A stretch of 64,000 nucleotides of DNA. It comes from Stomorhina lunata. Taxonomy: Eukaryota; Arthropoda; Insecta; Diptera; Rhiniidae. A model generated the notes under the pieces. It had not been told where the DNA came from and did no database searches. It saw nothing but the letters and a program-made list of their open reading frames with translations. Below are positions 22,660 through 34,000 of the stretch, piece by piece. Where the stretch lies: the NCBI GenBank assembly GCA_933228675.1, contig OW121740.1:6761442-6825441 (forward strand). The letters run 5' to 3'. The position numbers and the translations under genes are program-made. Numbering within the stretch: position 1 is the first letter of the stretch; each line of letters starts with the position of its first letter.

Positions 22660-25000
22660 AAAAAAATAAATTTTTGAAGAATTTACTTTAAAATGTAAAT
22701 TTTTTAAAAATTTCCTTTAAAAATTGAATTTTTGAAAATTTTTTTTTTAAAAAGTAAATTTTTAAAGAATTTCCTTTAAAAAGTAAATTTTTTAAAAATT
22801 TCCTTTAAAAAGTAAATTTTTGAAAAATTTCCTTAAAAAAAGTAAATTTTTGAAAAATTTTCTTAAAAAAAGTAAATTTTTGAAAAATTTCCTTAAAAAA
22901 AGTAAATTTTTTAAAAATTTCCTTTAAAAAGTAAATTTTTGAAAAATTTCTCTTAAAAAGTAAATTTTTAAAAAATTTCCTTTAAAAAGTAAATTTTTGA
23001 AAAATTTCTCTTAAAAAGTAAATTTTTGAAAAATTTCCTTTGAAAAGTAAATTTTTGAAAAATTTCCTTTAAAAAGTAAATTTTTGAAAAATTTCCTTTA
23101 AGAAGTAAATTTTTGAAAAATTTCCTTTAAAAAGTAAATTTTTGAAAAATTTCCTTTAAAAAGTAAATTTTTGAAAAATTTCCTTTAAAAAGTAAATTTT
23201 TGAAAAATTTTACTTAAAAAGTAAATTTTTGAAATAATTCCTTTAAAAAGTAAATTTTTTAAAAATTTCCTTTAAAAAGTAAATTTTTGAAAAATTTCCT
23301 TTAAAAAGTAAATTTTTGAAAAATTTCCTTAAAAAAAGTAATTTTTGAAAAATTTCCTTAAAAAAAGTAAATTTTTGAAAAATTTCCTTTAAAAAGTAAA
23401 TTTTTGAAAAATTTCCTTTAAAAAGTAAATTTTTGAAAAATTTCCTTTAAAAAGTAAATTTTTGAAAAATTTCCTTTAAGAAGTAAATTTTTGAAAAATT
23501 TCCTTTAAAAAGTAAATTTTTGAAAAATTTCCTTTAAGAAGTAAATTTTTGAAAAATTTCCTTTAAAAAGTAAATTTTTGAAAAATTTCCTTTAAAAAGC
23601 AAATTTTTGAAAAATTTCCTTTAAAAAGTAAATTTTTGAAAAATTTCCTTTAAAAAGTAAATTTTTGAAAAATTTCCTTTAAAAAGTAAATTTTTTAAAA
23701 ATTTCCTTTAAAAAGTAAATTTTTGAAAAATTTCCTTTAAAAAGTAAATTTTTGAAAAATTTCCTTTAAAAAGTAAATTTTTGAAAAATTTCCTTTAAAA
23801 AGTAAATTTTTGAAAAATTTCCTTTAAAAAGCAAATTTTTGAAAAATTTCCTTTAAAAAGCAAATTTTTGAAAAATTTCCTTTAAAAAGTAAATTTTTAA
23901 AAAATTTCCTTTTAAAAGTAAATTTTTGAAAAATTTAATTTAAAAAGTAAATTTTTGAAAAATTTTCATTAAAAAGTAAATTTTTGAAAAATTTCCTAAA
24001 AAAGTAAATTTTTGAAAAATTTCCTAAAAAAGTAAATTTTTGAAAAATTTCCTTTAAAAAGTAAATTTTTGAAAAATTTCCTTTAAAAAGTAAATTTTTG
24101 AAAAATTTCCTTTAAAAAGTAAATTTTTGAAAAATTTCCTTTAAAATGTAAATTTTTGAAAAATTTCCTTTAAAAAGTAAATTTTTGAAAAATTTCCTTT
24201 AAAATGTAAATTTTTGAAAAATTTCCTTTAAAAAGTAAATTTTTGCAAAATTTCCTTTAAAAAGTAAATTTTTGAAAAATTTCCTTTAAAAAGTAAATTT
24301 TTAAAAAATTTCCTTTTAAAAGTAAATTTTTGAAAAATTTAATTTAAAAAGTAAATTTTTGGAAAATTTTCATTAACAAGTAAATTTTTGAAAAATTTCC
24401 TTTAAAAAGTAAATTTTTGAAAAATTTCGTTTCAAAAGTAAATTTTTGAAAAATTTCCTTTAAAAAGTAAATTTTTGAAAAATTTCCTTTAAAATGTAAA
24501 TTTTTGAAAATTTTCCTTTTAAAAGTAAATTTTTGAAAAATTTTCCTTTAAAAAGTAAATTTTTGAAAAATTTTCCTTTAAAAAGTAAATTTTTGAAAAA
24601 TTTCCTTTAAAAAGTAAATTTTTGAAAAATTTTACTTAAAAATTAAATTTATGAAAAATTTCCCTTAAAAAGTAAATTTTTGAAAAATTTCCTTTAAAAA
24701 GTAAATCTTTGAAAAATTTCTTTTAAAAAGTAAATTTTTGAAAAATTTCCTTTAAAAAGTAAATTTTTGAAAAATTTCCTTTAAAAAGTAAATTTTTGAA
24801 AAATTTCCTTTAAAAAGTAAATTTTTGAAAAATTTTACTTAAAAAGTAAATTTTTGAAATAATTCCTTTAAAAAGTAAATTTTTGAAAAATTTCCTTTAA
24901 AAAATAAATTTTTGAAAAATTTCCTTTAAAAAGTAAATTTTTTAAAAAGTTCCTTTAAAAAGTTAATTTTAGAAAAAGGTGATTTTTGAAAAATTCTATA
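22660..25000 (+). repeat. Satellite family A, array 2 (29-bp unit)
   Basis: About 80 copies of a 29-bp unit stand head to tail in plus orientation: TAAATTTTTGAAAAATTTCC followed by TTTAAAAAG. Most copies are near-identical, with scattered variants (CTTAAAAAAAG, GCAAATTTT, TAATTTAAAAAG). The variant pairs around 23930 and 24335 suggest that blocks of several units were copied together. This is the most homogeneous of the four family-A arrays, so probably the youngest or best homogenised. Confidence 0.95.
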
Positions 25001-26530
25001 TAAAAATAGACAAAACTAAACAATTGTGTTTAAAACTACAACAATTAAAACCCAATTTCTAACCAAAAACAAAGATAATTACGAATATAAAAAAACTTTT
25101 GTGGTATTTCATTAAAAGTTATAAATAATTTTAATCGGCAAATGTAAACAAAATTAAAATTTGTTTTCATGTTTATCATTTTGAGGTTAGTTTTTGTTTT
25201 CAATTATCATAAAAATTTGTCCTCATGTTTTTTAAAGGTATTTTAATTATATTGTTAAAATAGTATGAGGAAAAATCTTGTATTTCTTTGAAGAAAGATT
25301 TTAAAAGTTAAATTTGCATATCCAAAATTTATGTCGCACAATTTTAAAATGATGTAAACAAAAACATGTGGATGTTTTTTTCTAAAATTTCTTTTGAAAA
25401 ACTTATAAATTTGAAATCTTGGCTTTCAAAAATTTTTGTTCAACAATTTTCTTCATTTTTCTGTAACGGCTTTTAATTTAAATGTTAGAATATATTGACT
25501 TTGACGACTTCCTTTTGAAGTTGAATTTGATTTACTTTGATTGAATTTGAAATTCAAACTTTTTTACAATTTTTTTCGAACATACATAAGTCAAAGATAC
25601 CAAATTTGCGTACCATCAAAATGTGAATTTTAACTCTGTTTCGTTTAAAATTCAATAAAATATGCAAATGTCTCAATTAAAATAAAGGTAAAAACAAACA
25701 AATGGCTAGACAAAATGGAATGAATTTAACAAAAAACCACTTCCACTTCGATGGTGTAAATACTCTGAGCCTCCGCTGTGAATGGGAAATTTATCTTTCA
25801 AATCTATTTTTAGCTCCAAAACGAATTGGAGCACAAACTGTGTTTTTGAACCACATAAAATTATAGAACTTAAATACCTAAATAATGGATGATTAACACA
25901 AGGGGGGTTCTTTTACAAATTGGGGTTTTGAAACTATTTATGTAATTCCGAAAAAATTTTTAAATTTTAAAAATTTTCCTTGCTAATTAAATTACTCTGA
26001 TTACGATAAATTTTATTGCTGGAAATACGATATTAAATTTCATGAAATTTAAACCTATTTTAAACATTTTTTTATTCATTCAATATTTAAAAATTTGGCC
26101 TTCTATTTGTAATTCTACTTCTTACACACTTACTTCTTTAAAAAATATTAAAATTCACACTATTTTGAAAAAAAATCTAAAATCAAATAAAACCGCGTTT
26201 TAATTACTCATATAAAAGTAAAAAATAAATAAAAAATGTTATTGTTGTTTTTCATATAAAATGTATTTAATCTCTAAAAAATCGTTAGCAACACGTGAAT
26301 TCTTATCGTCAGCAAATAAAAATGAATATAAAACCATAAACTGAAAAAATAAAAAAAATATTTTGAATTACTTGATTTTTCTTTAAAAATTTGTGGATTC
26401 ATCAGATTAAAAGGAAATAAGCGGGACAAGCCTTTTTTAAAGAATTTTTTTTTTAATATCAATTACTAAGAATAAAACTAAATTATAAAATAATTTATAA
26501 AATTTAAACAGAAATGTAAAAGAATGCATT
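25001..26530. other. AT-rich spacer between oppositely oriented family-A arrays
   Basis: There is no gene or recognised element in these ~1.5 kb. They separate array 2 (plus orientation) from array 3 (minus orientation). Short ORFs here are chance products of AT-rich sequence. Confidence 0.5.
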
Positions 26531-28700
26531 TTTTTTTTTTTTGGAAATTTTTCAAAAAATTTAAATTTTTCAAAAATTTGCTTTTTACAGGAAATTTTTA
26601 AAAAATTTAATTTTTAAAGGAAATTTTTCAAAAATTTACTTTTTTAAGGAAATTTTTTCAAAAATTTACTTTTTTTAAGGACATTTTTTAAAAATTTACT
26701 TTTTTAAGGAAATTTTTTCAAAAATTTACTTTTTTTAAATGAGATTTTCCAAAAATTTAATTTTGAAAAGAAATTTTTCAAAAATTTACTTATTTTAAGA
26801 AAATTTTTCAAAAATTTACTTTTTAAAGGAAATTTTTCAAAAATTTACTTTTTAAAGGAAATTTTTCAAAAATTTACTTTTTAAAGGAAATTTTTCAAAA
26901 ATTTACTTTTTTAAAAAGTAAATTTTTGAAAAATATGGAAAATTTCCTTTAATAAGTAAATTTTGAAAAAAATCCTTTAAAAGTATTTTTTTTAATTTCC
27001 TTTAAAAAGTACATTTTTGGAAAAAGGAATTTTTTTCAAAATTTACTTATTAAAGGAAATTTTCCAAATTTTTTAAAAATTTAGTTTTTAAAGGAAATTT
27101 TTCAAAAATTTTATTTTTAAAGGAAATTTTTCAAAAATCAACTTTTTAAAGGAAATTTTTCAAAAATTTACTTTTTTTAAGGAAATTTTACAAAAATTGA
27201 GTTGTTTAAGTAAATTTTTCAAAAATTTACTTTTTAAAAGAAATTTTTAAAAAATTCACTTTTTAAAGGTAATTTTTAAAAAACTTACTTTTTAAAGGAA
27301 ATTTTTCAAAAATTTACTTATTTTAAGAAAATTTTTCAAAAATTTAGTTTTTAAAAGAAATTTTTCAAAAATTTACTTTTTAAAGGAAATTTTCCAAAAA
27401 TGTACTTTTTAAAGGAAATTAAAAAAAATACTTTTAAAGGATTTTTTTCAAAAGGAAATTTTCCATATTTTTCAAAAATTTACTTTTTAAAGAAATTTTT
27501 CTTTAAAGGAAATTTTGAAAAATTTACTTTTTAAAGGAAATTTTTCAAAAATTTACTTTTTAAAGGAAATTTTTAAAAAATTTACTTTTTAAAGGAAATT
27601 TTTAAAAAATTTACTTTTAAAGGAAATTTTTCAAAAATTTACTTTTAAAGGAAATTTTTCAAATATTTTCCTTTTTAAGAAAATTTTTCAAAAATGTAAT
27701 TTTTTAAGGAAATTTTTCAAAAATTTAGTTTTCTTGAAGGAAATTTTTCGAAAAATTTATTTTTAAAGGAAATTTTTCAAAAATTTACTTTTTAAGGGAA
27801 ATTTTTCAAAAATTTACTTTTTAAGGGAAATTTTTCAAAAATTTAATTTTTAAAGGAAATTTAAAAAAAAATACTTTTTAAAGGAAATTTTCAAAAATTT
27901 TTCTTTTTTTAAGGAAATTTTACAAAAATTGAGTTGTTTAAGTAAATTTTTCAAAAATTTACTTTTTAAAAGAAATTTTTAAAAAATTCACTTTTTAAAG
28001 GTAATTTTTAAAAAACTTACTTTTTAAAGGAAATTTTTCAAAAATTTACTTATTTTAAGAAAATTTTTCAAAAATTTAGTTTTTAAAAGAAATTTTTCAA
28101 AAATTTACTTTTTAAAGGAAATTTTCCAAAAATGTACTTTTTAAAGGAAATTAAAAAAAATACTTTTAAAGGATTTTTTTCAAAATTTACTTATTAAAGG
28201 AAATATTCCATATTTTTCAAAAATTTACTTTTTAAAGAAATTTTTCTTTAAAGGAAATTTTGAAAAATTTACTTTTTAAAGGAAATTTTTCAAAAATTTA
28301 CTTTTTAAAGGAAATTTTTAAAAAATTTACTTTTTAAAGGAAATTTTTAAAAAATTTACTTTTAAAGGAAATTTTTAAAAAATTTACTTTTAAAGGAAAT
28401 TTTTCAAATATTTTCCTTTTTAAGAAAATTTTTCAAAAATGTAATTTTTTAAGGAAATTTTTCAAAAATTTAGTTTTCTTGAAGGAAATTTTTCGAAAAA
28501 TTTCTTTCTAAAGGAAATTTTTCAAAAATTTACTTTTTAAGGGAAATTTTTCAAAAATTTACTTTTTAAGGGAAATTTTTCAAAAATTTAATTTTTAAAG
28601 GAAATTTAAAAAAAAATTACTTTTTAAAGGAAATTTTTCAAAAATTTACTTTTTAAAGGAAATTTTTTGAAACTTTACTTTTTAAAGAAATTTTTACCTT
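26531..28700 (-). repeat. Satellite family A, array 3 (inverted relative to array 2)
   Basis: The unit reads GGAAATTTTTCAAAAATTTA followed by CTTTTTAAA on the plus strand, the reverse complement of arrays 1 and 2. It is more diverged than array 2. Near 26905-27020 the orientation switches for several units (AAAAAGTAAATTTTTGAAAA and following) and then switches back, which leaves a local palindrome. A higher-order duplication lies at 27181-28657. Confidence 0.93.
27181..28657. repeat. Higher-order duplication within satellite array 3
   Basis: A block of about 732-745 bp is present twice in tandem, starting at 27181 and 27913. Both copies share the same order of unit variants: AATTGAGTTGTTTAAG, CCAAAAATGTACTTTT, TTAGTTTTCTTGAAGG and others. 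The second copy differs by a ~13-base indel near 28175-28200 and a few substitutions. Sharing of a long series of variants shows a segmental copy of ~25 units, not unit-by-unit amplification. Confidence 0.85.
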
Positions 28701-30030
28701 TTAGGAAATTTACACCAAATATTTCATGAGAAATTTTCTTCTTAATTCTTGTCAAATCTTCTTGGATACCAAAAACATTATTATACCCCCAAATAAAGCT
28801 CTTTACTGTCTTTTAAATAACAATTAATTAGAAACCAATTCGTTAAGCCCTCCCAGAACAAAAGACACCCAAAAAAGTGAAAAGAAAAGCGAAAACTTTT
28901 TTTGCCTTAATAAATTTTGTTTTGTACTCATAAATTTTCAATTAAGTTTTGCCTTCTTTTTTCGATTCTGCTGCTGAAAATACAGCAAAAATAATAAAAT
29001 TGAATTTAATATTCTGTTTATGGATTTTTATTGTTTTTCCATTGTTCAGTCTTTGGGGGGCGATGGTGGTGATGGTCTGGATGGAACCATAAAACAATAA
29101 AACTTGAGCTGCCACTGCTCCAGAAGGAGAAAACATTAAGATGTATGGAATATAATGGGAATGGTATGAAAAGAAAAGTTTATTTGTTTTACGAAACAAC
29201 ATAAAATTAATGTTTTACATCATCAAAGTAAATAATTTTTCATGTTCTAGAACATAGAAAGCAAGAGACAGAAAGACATTCTGCCAGATATTCAGTCAGA
29301 CAGACAGAGAGACAGACAGAGAGACAGACATTTCTACTACAATACAAATTGCATTTATATTTTTTATATTTTACGTATCTAGTACTTTAGCATTTATGTC
29401 TGTCCTTTCGACTTCCTGCCTTTTCGTCCTTGTCTGTCTGTATGTCTGTCTGTTTGTCTGCCAGTTTCAGCATTTCCCCAGAACCAGAAATGTTATTTTT
29501 GTAGAGCTTAACTTTTTTGACACTTGGCATGTTTTTGTATGTGTTTTCATGTTAAAAAAACTCGGTTGTATATTAATTCCCTTTTGTTCTGGTATATCTG
29601 TTTAATTTCTTCCTTTCTATTGGGGACACAGTGGCAAGAAAAAGTTTTGCAAGAAAACAAAAAGTTTTCTTTTTTTTTTTGTTGGAATCCTTAATATTTT
29701 ACGTATTATCCTTATTAGCAGCTTATTTGTTAAGATGTTAAATATTTTACCTTTTTATGTTATTAGTGTTGTTAGGATATTTCTGTGGTTAAAAGGCTTT
29801 CAATAAAGCCCTATTTTCAAGCCGATTATAAAGAATAATTGAAGGAATTAGAATTTAAATAGACCACAATTAGTTTCAAAAATAATCATTATGATATAAC
29901 GCATTTAAACTATACTCTAACTCTCCAAAACACTTAAGACTAAATAAAGAATTAAGTTCGAAAGTTACCACTAACGATAGATTTTATTTCGTAGTTTGAA
30001 AACCACGAGAATATCTAAATATGGAAAAAA
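28701..30030. other. Non-coding spacer with inverted GACA/GTCT microsatellites
   Basis: No gene is supported. A (GACA/GAGA)n tract at about 29285-29330 and a (GTCT)n tract at about 29432-29462 are complementary and about 100 bp apart. The short minus-strand ORF at 28942-29202 has no recognisable domain. Confidence 0.5.
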
Positions 30031-31072
30031 TCCTTCGCATATAAGGAAATTTTTCAAAAATTTACTTTTTAAAGGAAATTTTTCAAAAATTTACTTTTTA
30101 AAGGAAATTTTTCAAAAATTTACTTTTTAAAGGCAATTTTTTCAAAAATTTACTTTTAAAGGAAATTTTTCAATAATTTACTTTTTAAAGGAAATCTTTC
30201 AAAAATTTACTTTTTTAAGGAAATTTTTCAAAAATTTTTTTTAAAAGGAAATTTTTCAAAAATTTATTTTTAAAGGAAATTTTTCAAAAATTTACTTTTT
30301 AAAGGAAATTTTTCAAAATTTACTTTTAAAGCAAATTTTTTAAAAATTTACTTATAAAGCACATTTTTCAAAAATTTACTTTTTAAAGGAAATTTTTCAA
30401 AAATTTACTTTTTAAAGGAAATTTTTCAAAAATTTACTTTTTAAAGGAAATTTTTCAAAAATTTAATTTTTAAAGGAAATTTTTCAAAAATTGACTTCTA
30501 AAAATAAATTTTAAAAATTTACTTTTTACAGAAAATTTTTAAAAAATTCAGTTTTTTAAGGAAATTTTTTAAAAAATTTACTTTTTAAAGGACATTTTTC
30601 AAAAATTTACTTTCTATAAGAAATTTTTCAAAAATTTGCTTTTTAAGAGGAAATTTTTAAAAAATTTACTTTTTAAAGGAAATTTTTCAAAAATTTAGTT
30701 TTTTAAGAAAATTTTTCAAAAATTTACTTTTTAAAGGAAATTTTGTAAAAATTTACTTTTTAAAGGAAATTTTTCAAAAATTTAATTTTTAAAGGAAATT
30801 TTTCAAAAATTACATTTTTAAAGAAAATTTTTCAAAATTTTACTTTGTAAAGGATATTTTAAAAAAATGTCTTTTTAAAGGAAATTCTTTAGGAAATTTA
30901 CTTTTTAAAGGAAATTTTTCAAAAATTTACTTTTTAAAGGAAATTTTTCAAAAATTTACTTTTTTAAGGAAATTTTTCAAAAATGTACTTTTTAAAGGAA
31001 ATTTTTCAAAAATTTACTTTTTAAAGGAAATTTTTTAGAAATTCACTTTTTAAAGGAAATTTTGCAAAAATT
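30031..31072 (-). repeat. Satellite family A, array 4 (minus orientation)
   Basis: About 35 copies of the GGAAATTTTTCAAAAATTTA + CTTTTTAAA unit stand in the same orientation as array 3. The first few copies (30045-30120) are nearly perfect; the middle is more diverged. The right end passes within ~220 bp into an unrelated 20-bp array. Confidence 0.93.
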
Positions 31073-31287
31073 TGTAATGAAACTTGTAAACTTGTAATGA
31101 ATCTTGTATTAGAGGACATGGGAGATCAATTATGACTTTGACTCAAGGATATCTCAAAAAGCATACCTTTCATTTTCTTTATTCTGCTCTCCAATATGGA
31201 TTATAGTGTAGACCACAAATTTTAAAAACCAACAAAGTGAACACATACGGGATCAGAAAATACTAGACTTTTTGTAAAACAACTTTC

Positions 31288-31664
31288 CTATGTTTCGCAG
31301 CATCTTTCAATGTTTCGCAGCATCTTTTAATGTTTCACAATATCTTGCAATGTTTGGCAACAACTTAAAATGGTTTGCAACATCTTCCAATGTTTCGCAA
31401 CATCTACCAATGTTTCGCAAAATCTTCCAATGTTTCGCAACATCTTTCAATGTTTCGCAACATCTTTCAATGTTTTGCAGCATCTTTTAATGTTTCGCAA
31501 TATCTTTTAATGTTTCGCAACATCTTCAAATGTTTGGCAACAAATAAAAATGGTTTGCAACATCTTCCAATGTTATGCAACATCTACCAATGTTTCGCAA
31601 CATCATCCAATGTTTCGCAACATCTTCCAATGTTTCGCAACATCTTCCAATGTTTCACAACATA
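31288..31664 (+). repeat. 20-bp tandem array (unit AATGTTTCGCAACATCTTCC)
   Basis: About 19 copies of a 20-bp unit. Variants include CAGCATCTTTC, GGCAACAACTTAA and GCAACATCTACC. Each unit contains the short dyad TGTT-TCGC-AACA. A several-unit block (TTTGGCAACAA..AAATGGTTTGCAACATCTTCC) recurs at about 31352 and 31532, so blocks have been duplicated. The array is open in one plus-strand frame only because the unit lacks stop codons. Confidence 0.93.
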
Positions 31665-32302
31665 ATTAAAGAGCATTAATTGTATTTAAAAATCGCTTTT
31701 TAAAGAAATTTCTAAAAATCAATAAAAAAAAAATTGAAGGAAAGAAAATTATTTTGCAAATATTATTGATATCCCACTGTTTTCAAATCATTATTAATAT
31801 TTTATTATTTCCATAAAATAACAACAAAACAGAATAAACAATTTTGCTCAACATAAAAAAAGTTAATATTTATTGTTATTATAAGGCTCTGCTCCAATAA
31901 CAATAATTATGATGATGGTACAATTTATGTGGCCAATGAAAGTCATATGAATCCACATACAATATGTTAAGGTTTTTCTGTATTAAATTACTAAATTTTA
32001 AAATTCAAAAAATCACACACACACCTTTTTTAAATAATATACACAAATATCTGCCCCCCCCCCCCCCCCCCCAAAAAAAAAAGACACATAAACTGACCTA
32101 GACGGAAATTCCAATCAAATTAAGTGAAAATGTGTGTACAATTTTATTTCGAATATGGTTAACAACGACAAAATGTTTATGGAAGGAAGTGAATGGGTGA
32201 TATTCTAGTTGAAGTAAATGTTGGGCTCAATGTCGATCTAACGTTTGGACAGTTTATGCGACTATTTGTTACTTTGTCTGTAATTATTTTATTGCTACAA
32301 TA
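31665..32302. other. Non-coding spacer with a poly(C) run
   Basis: This AT-rich stretch has a run of 19 C at 32054-32072 followed by ten A. No coding or transposon signal is seen. Confidence 0.6.
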
Positions 32303-33653
32303 AAGAGTGCTCTAAATAAAATTTGTAGTTGGAATTTCTTAAATAAAAATCAAACCTTTTAATATAAAAACTCTACAAAATACGGAAATATAATGACATA
32401 TTATACAAAATCATTTAGCATTAAAATGTTTACTTAGTACTCGGGTTTTGCAAAATTATCGACTTTTTTCGGAAACCCTCCCATTAAAGATTTTACAGTT
32501 GCTTCTGATACCTTTTTGAAGCATGTGTTCCACCTGCGCTTAAAATCGGACATGTTCTTGGAAATCTTTCCTGTGTTCTTCAATTCCTTTTTTACCAGAG
32601 CCCAATACCATTCCACAGGCCGAAGTTCTGGACAGTTAGGTGGATTTGCCTCTCGTGGTACAAAAATGACATTATTCTTTTAGTACCACTCAAGTGCCTT
32701 TTTTCCATAATGGCATGATGCCAAATCGGACCAAAAAAATGTAGTCACTCTGTGCTCTCTTAAAAAGGGTAACAACCGTTTTTGTAGGCACTCCTTTATA
32801 TAAATTTCTGTGTTTATTGTGCCAGATGCCACAAATACTTTACTTCTTTTGCCACAACTGCAAATAGCTTGCCACACGAGAAACTTCTTAGGGAATTTTG
32901 TTTGTTTTTTTGTGCGAAACTCTTGCCGAACATTGCCCCGTTTATCAGCAACATAAAAATCTTGACCAGGAAGTTGAGAAAAGTCTGCCAGTACGTATGT
33001 TTCATCATCCATCACACAACAGGTGTATTTATTTTATAAAATCAGACTTCAATTTTTTCGCTCGTTTTTTTGCTTCTAAGTTTTTTATAGCATTGCGATC
33101 TGGAACCTTTTGGACTTTGTATGTCTTCAGTCCAGCATAAGCTTTGACTCTATGTGCAAAATTCGTAGAACATTTCACCGTACGAGCTGCTTTTCTTAAA
33201 GAAGTGTTAGGCGCTCTTCGAAAGAGTCGCTCGACTTCTTTCGCCTTACCAATATCTGTAGGACCTTTTTTCCTCCCTGATCCAGGTTTTCTCTCAATGC
33301 TCAGGTTTTCCTTATACCGTCTGATGGCATTAGAAACCGTTCGAGGGTCAACTTTCAAATTTTTAGCTATTTTTTAAAAAGTCCATGACGGATTTTTTTG
33401 AAAAGTTTTAATTATATTTTCACGAACTTTTTTTTCGCAGTCCATTTTGATTGAAATAACTATTGACAATTAATAATTTCTAAAATAATAGTATCTGACA
33501 TATCTATAGAAACTAACTTGATCAAAAAATAAATTATTTCTTGCACTATGGATAAATTTTGTCTAAAATAGTCTTCTTCTGTTATCCTTGACTCCCAGTG
33601 GAGCATAGGGCCTGTCTAAAATAGTAAATGCATATTTTTTTTAGAACACTCTT
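32303..33653 (-). mobile_element. Tc1-type DD37E transposon, copy A
   Basis: A 1,351-bp element flanked by TA at 32301-32302 and 33654-33655. The terminal inverted repeats begin AAGAGTGCTCTAAATAAAAT on the left and AAGAGTGTTCTAAAAAAAAT on the right (reverse). A 53-base insertion at 33573-33625, absent from copy B, ends with a repeat of GTCTAAAATAGT. The transposase lies on the minus strand at 33445-32434. Copy B at 58571-59855 is nearly identical otherwise. Confidence 0.95.
32434..33445 (-). pseudogene. DD37E Tc1-type transposase, copy A (three lesions)
   Basis: The frame starts at ATG 33445 (MDCEKKVRENI) and ends at TAA 32434-32436, 1,012 bases. Features in order are an N-terminal helix-turn-helix (KIAKNLKVDPRT...NAIRRYKE), a GRKKGPTD basic segment, then the DDE core. 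The core has the first Asp near CCVMDDETYV, the second in FFWSDLASCHYG and the Glu in CPELRPVE. By my count 37 residues lie between the second Asp and that Glu, as in the ITmD37E group. Lesions: a TAA near 33374 in WTF-stop-KIA, a 1-base insertion near 33025-33030 (IK-stop before YTCC), and a TAG/TAA-type stop near 32681 (EWY-stop-KNN). None of these is shared with copy B. Removing the extra base gives 1,011 bases, i.e. 336 residues plus stop. Inactive by itself. Confidence 0.92.
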
Positions 33654-34000
33654 TAAGTGAATGTGTAGAGTTTGCTGACGATGTTTATAATACGTTCTAG
33701 CTGATTTTTAGCATGACCACCCTTTTGCAGAAATAATACAAAAATAAAAAAAAAAATCAACGGCTTTTTGTTTGTATTTACCGTTGGCAAACTTTTTGTC
33801 TCTGACAATTAAGTCGATTTGTCATTTCCCTTTCTCTCATCAAAATAGTACGAATCGTAGTATGTACCGTTAAACCATTGCCACTGTCAAGCCTGCTTGT
33901 CATTCTCTAAGCAAGTTGGCAACACACATTCAGTTTCCTGTTTTATTTTCGTATTTTTCTCCTGGTTTTTTCTTATAACAACAAAAAATGTTCATCTTGT

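Noticed and set aside
22660..25000. CRISPR array
   Set aside because: The repeats are directly adjacent without unique spacers, the sequence is eukaryotic, and there are no cas genes. They are satellites.
31290..31665. Plus-strand ORFs of NVSQHLPMFRNI type
   Set aside because: They follow the 20-bp array, whose unit lacks stop codons. There is no evidence of a real protein.
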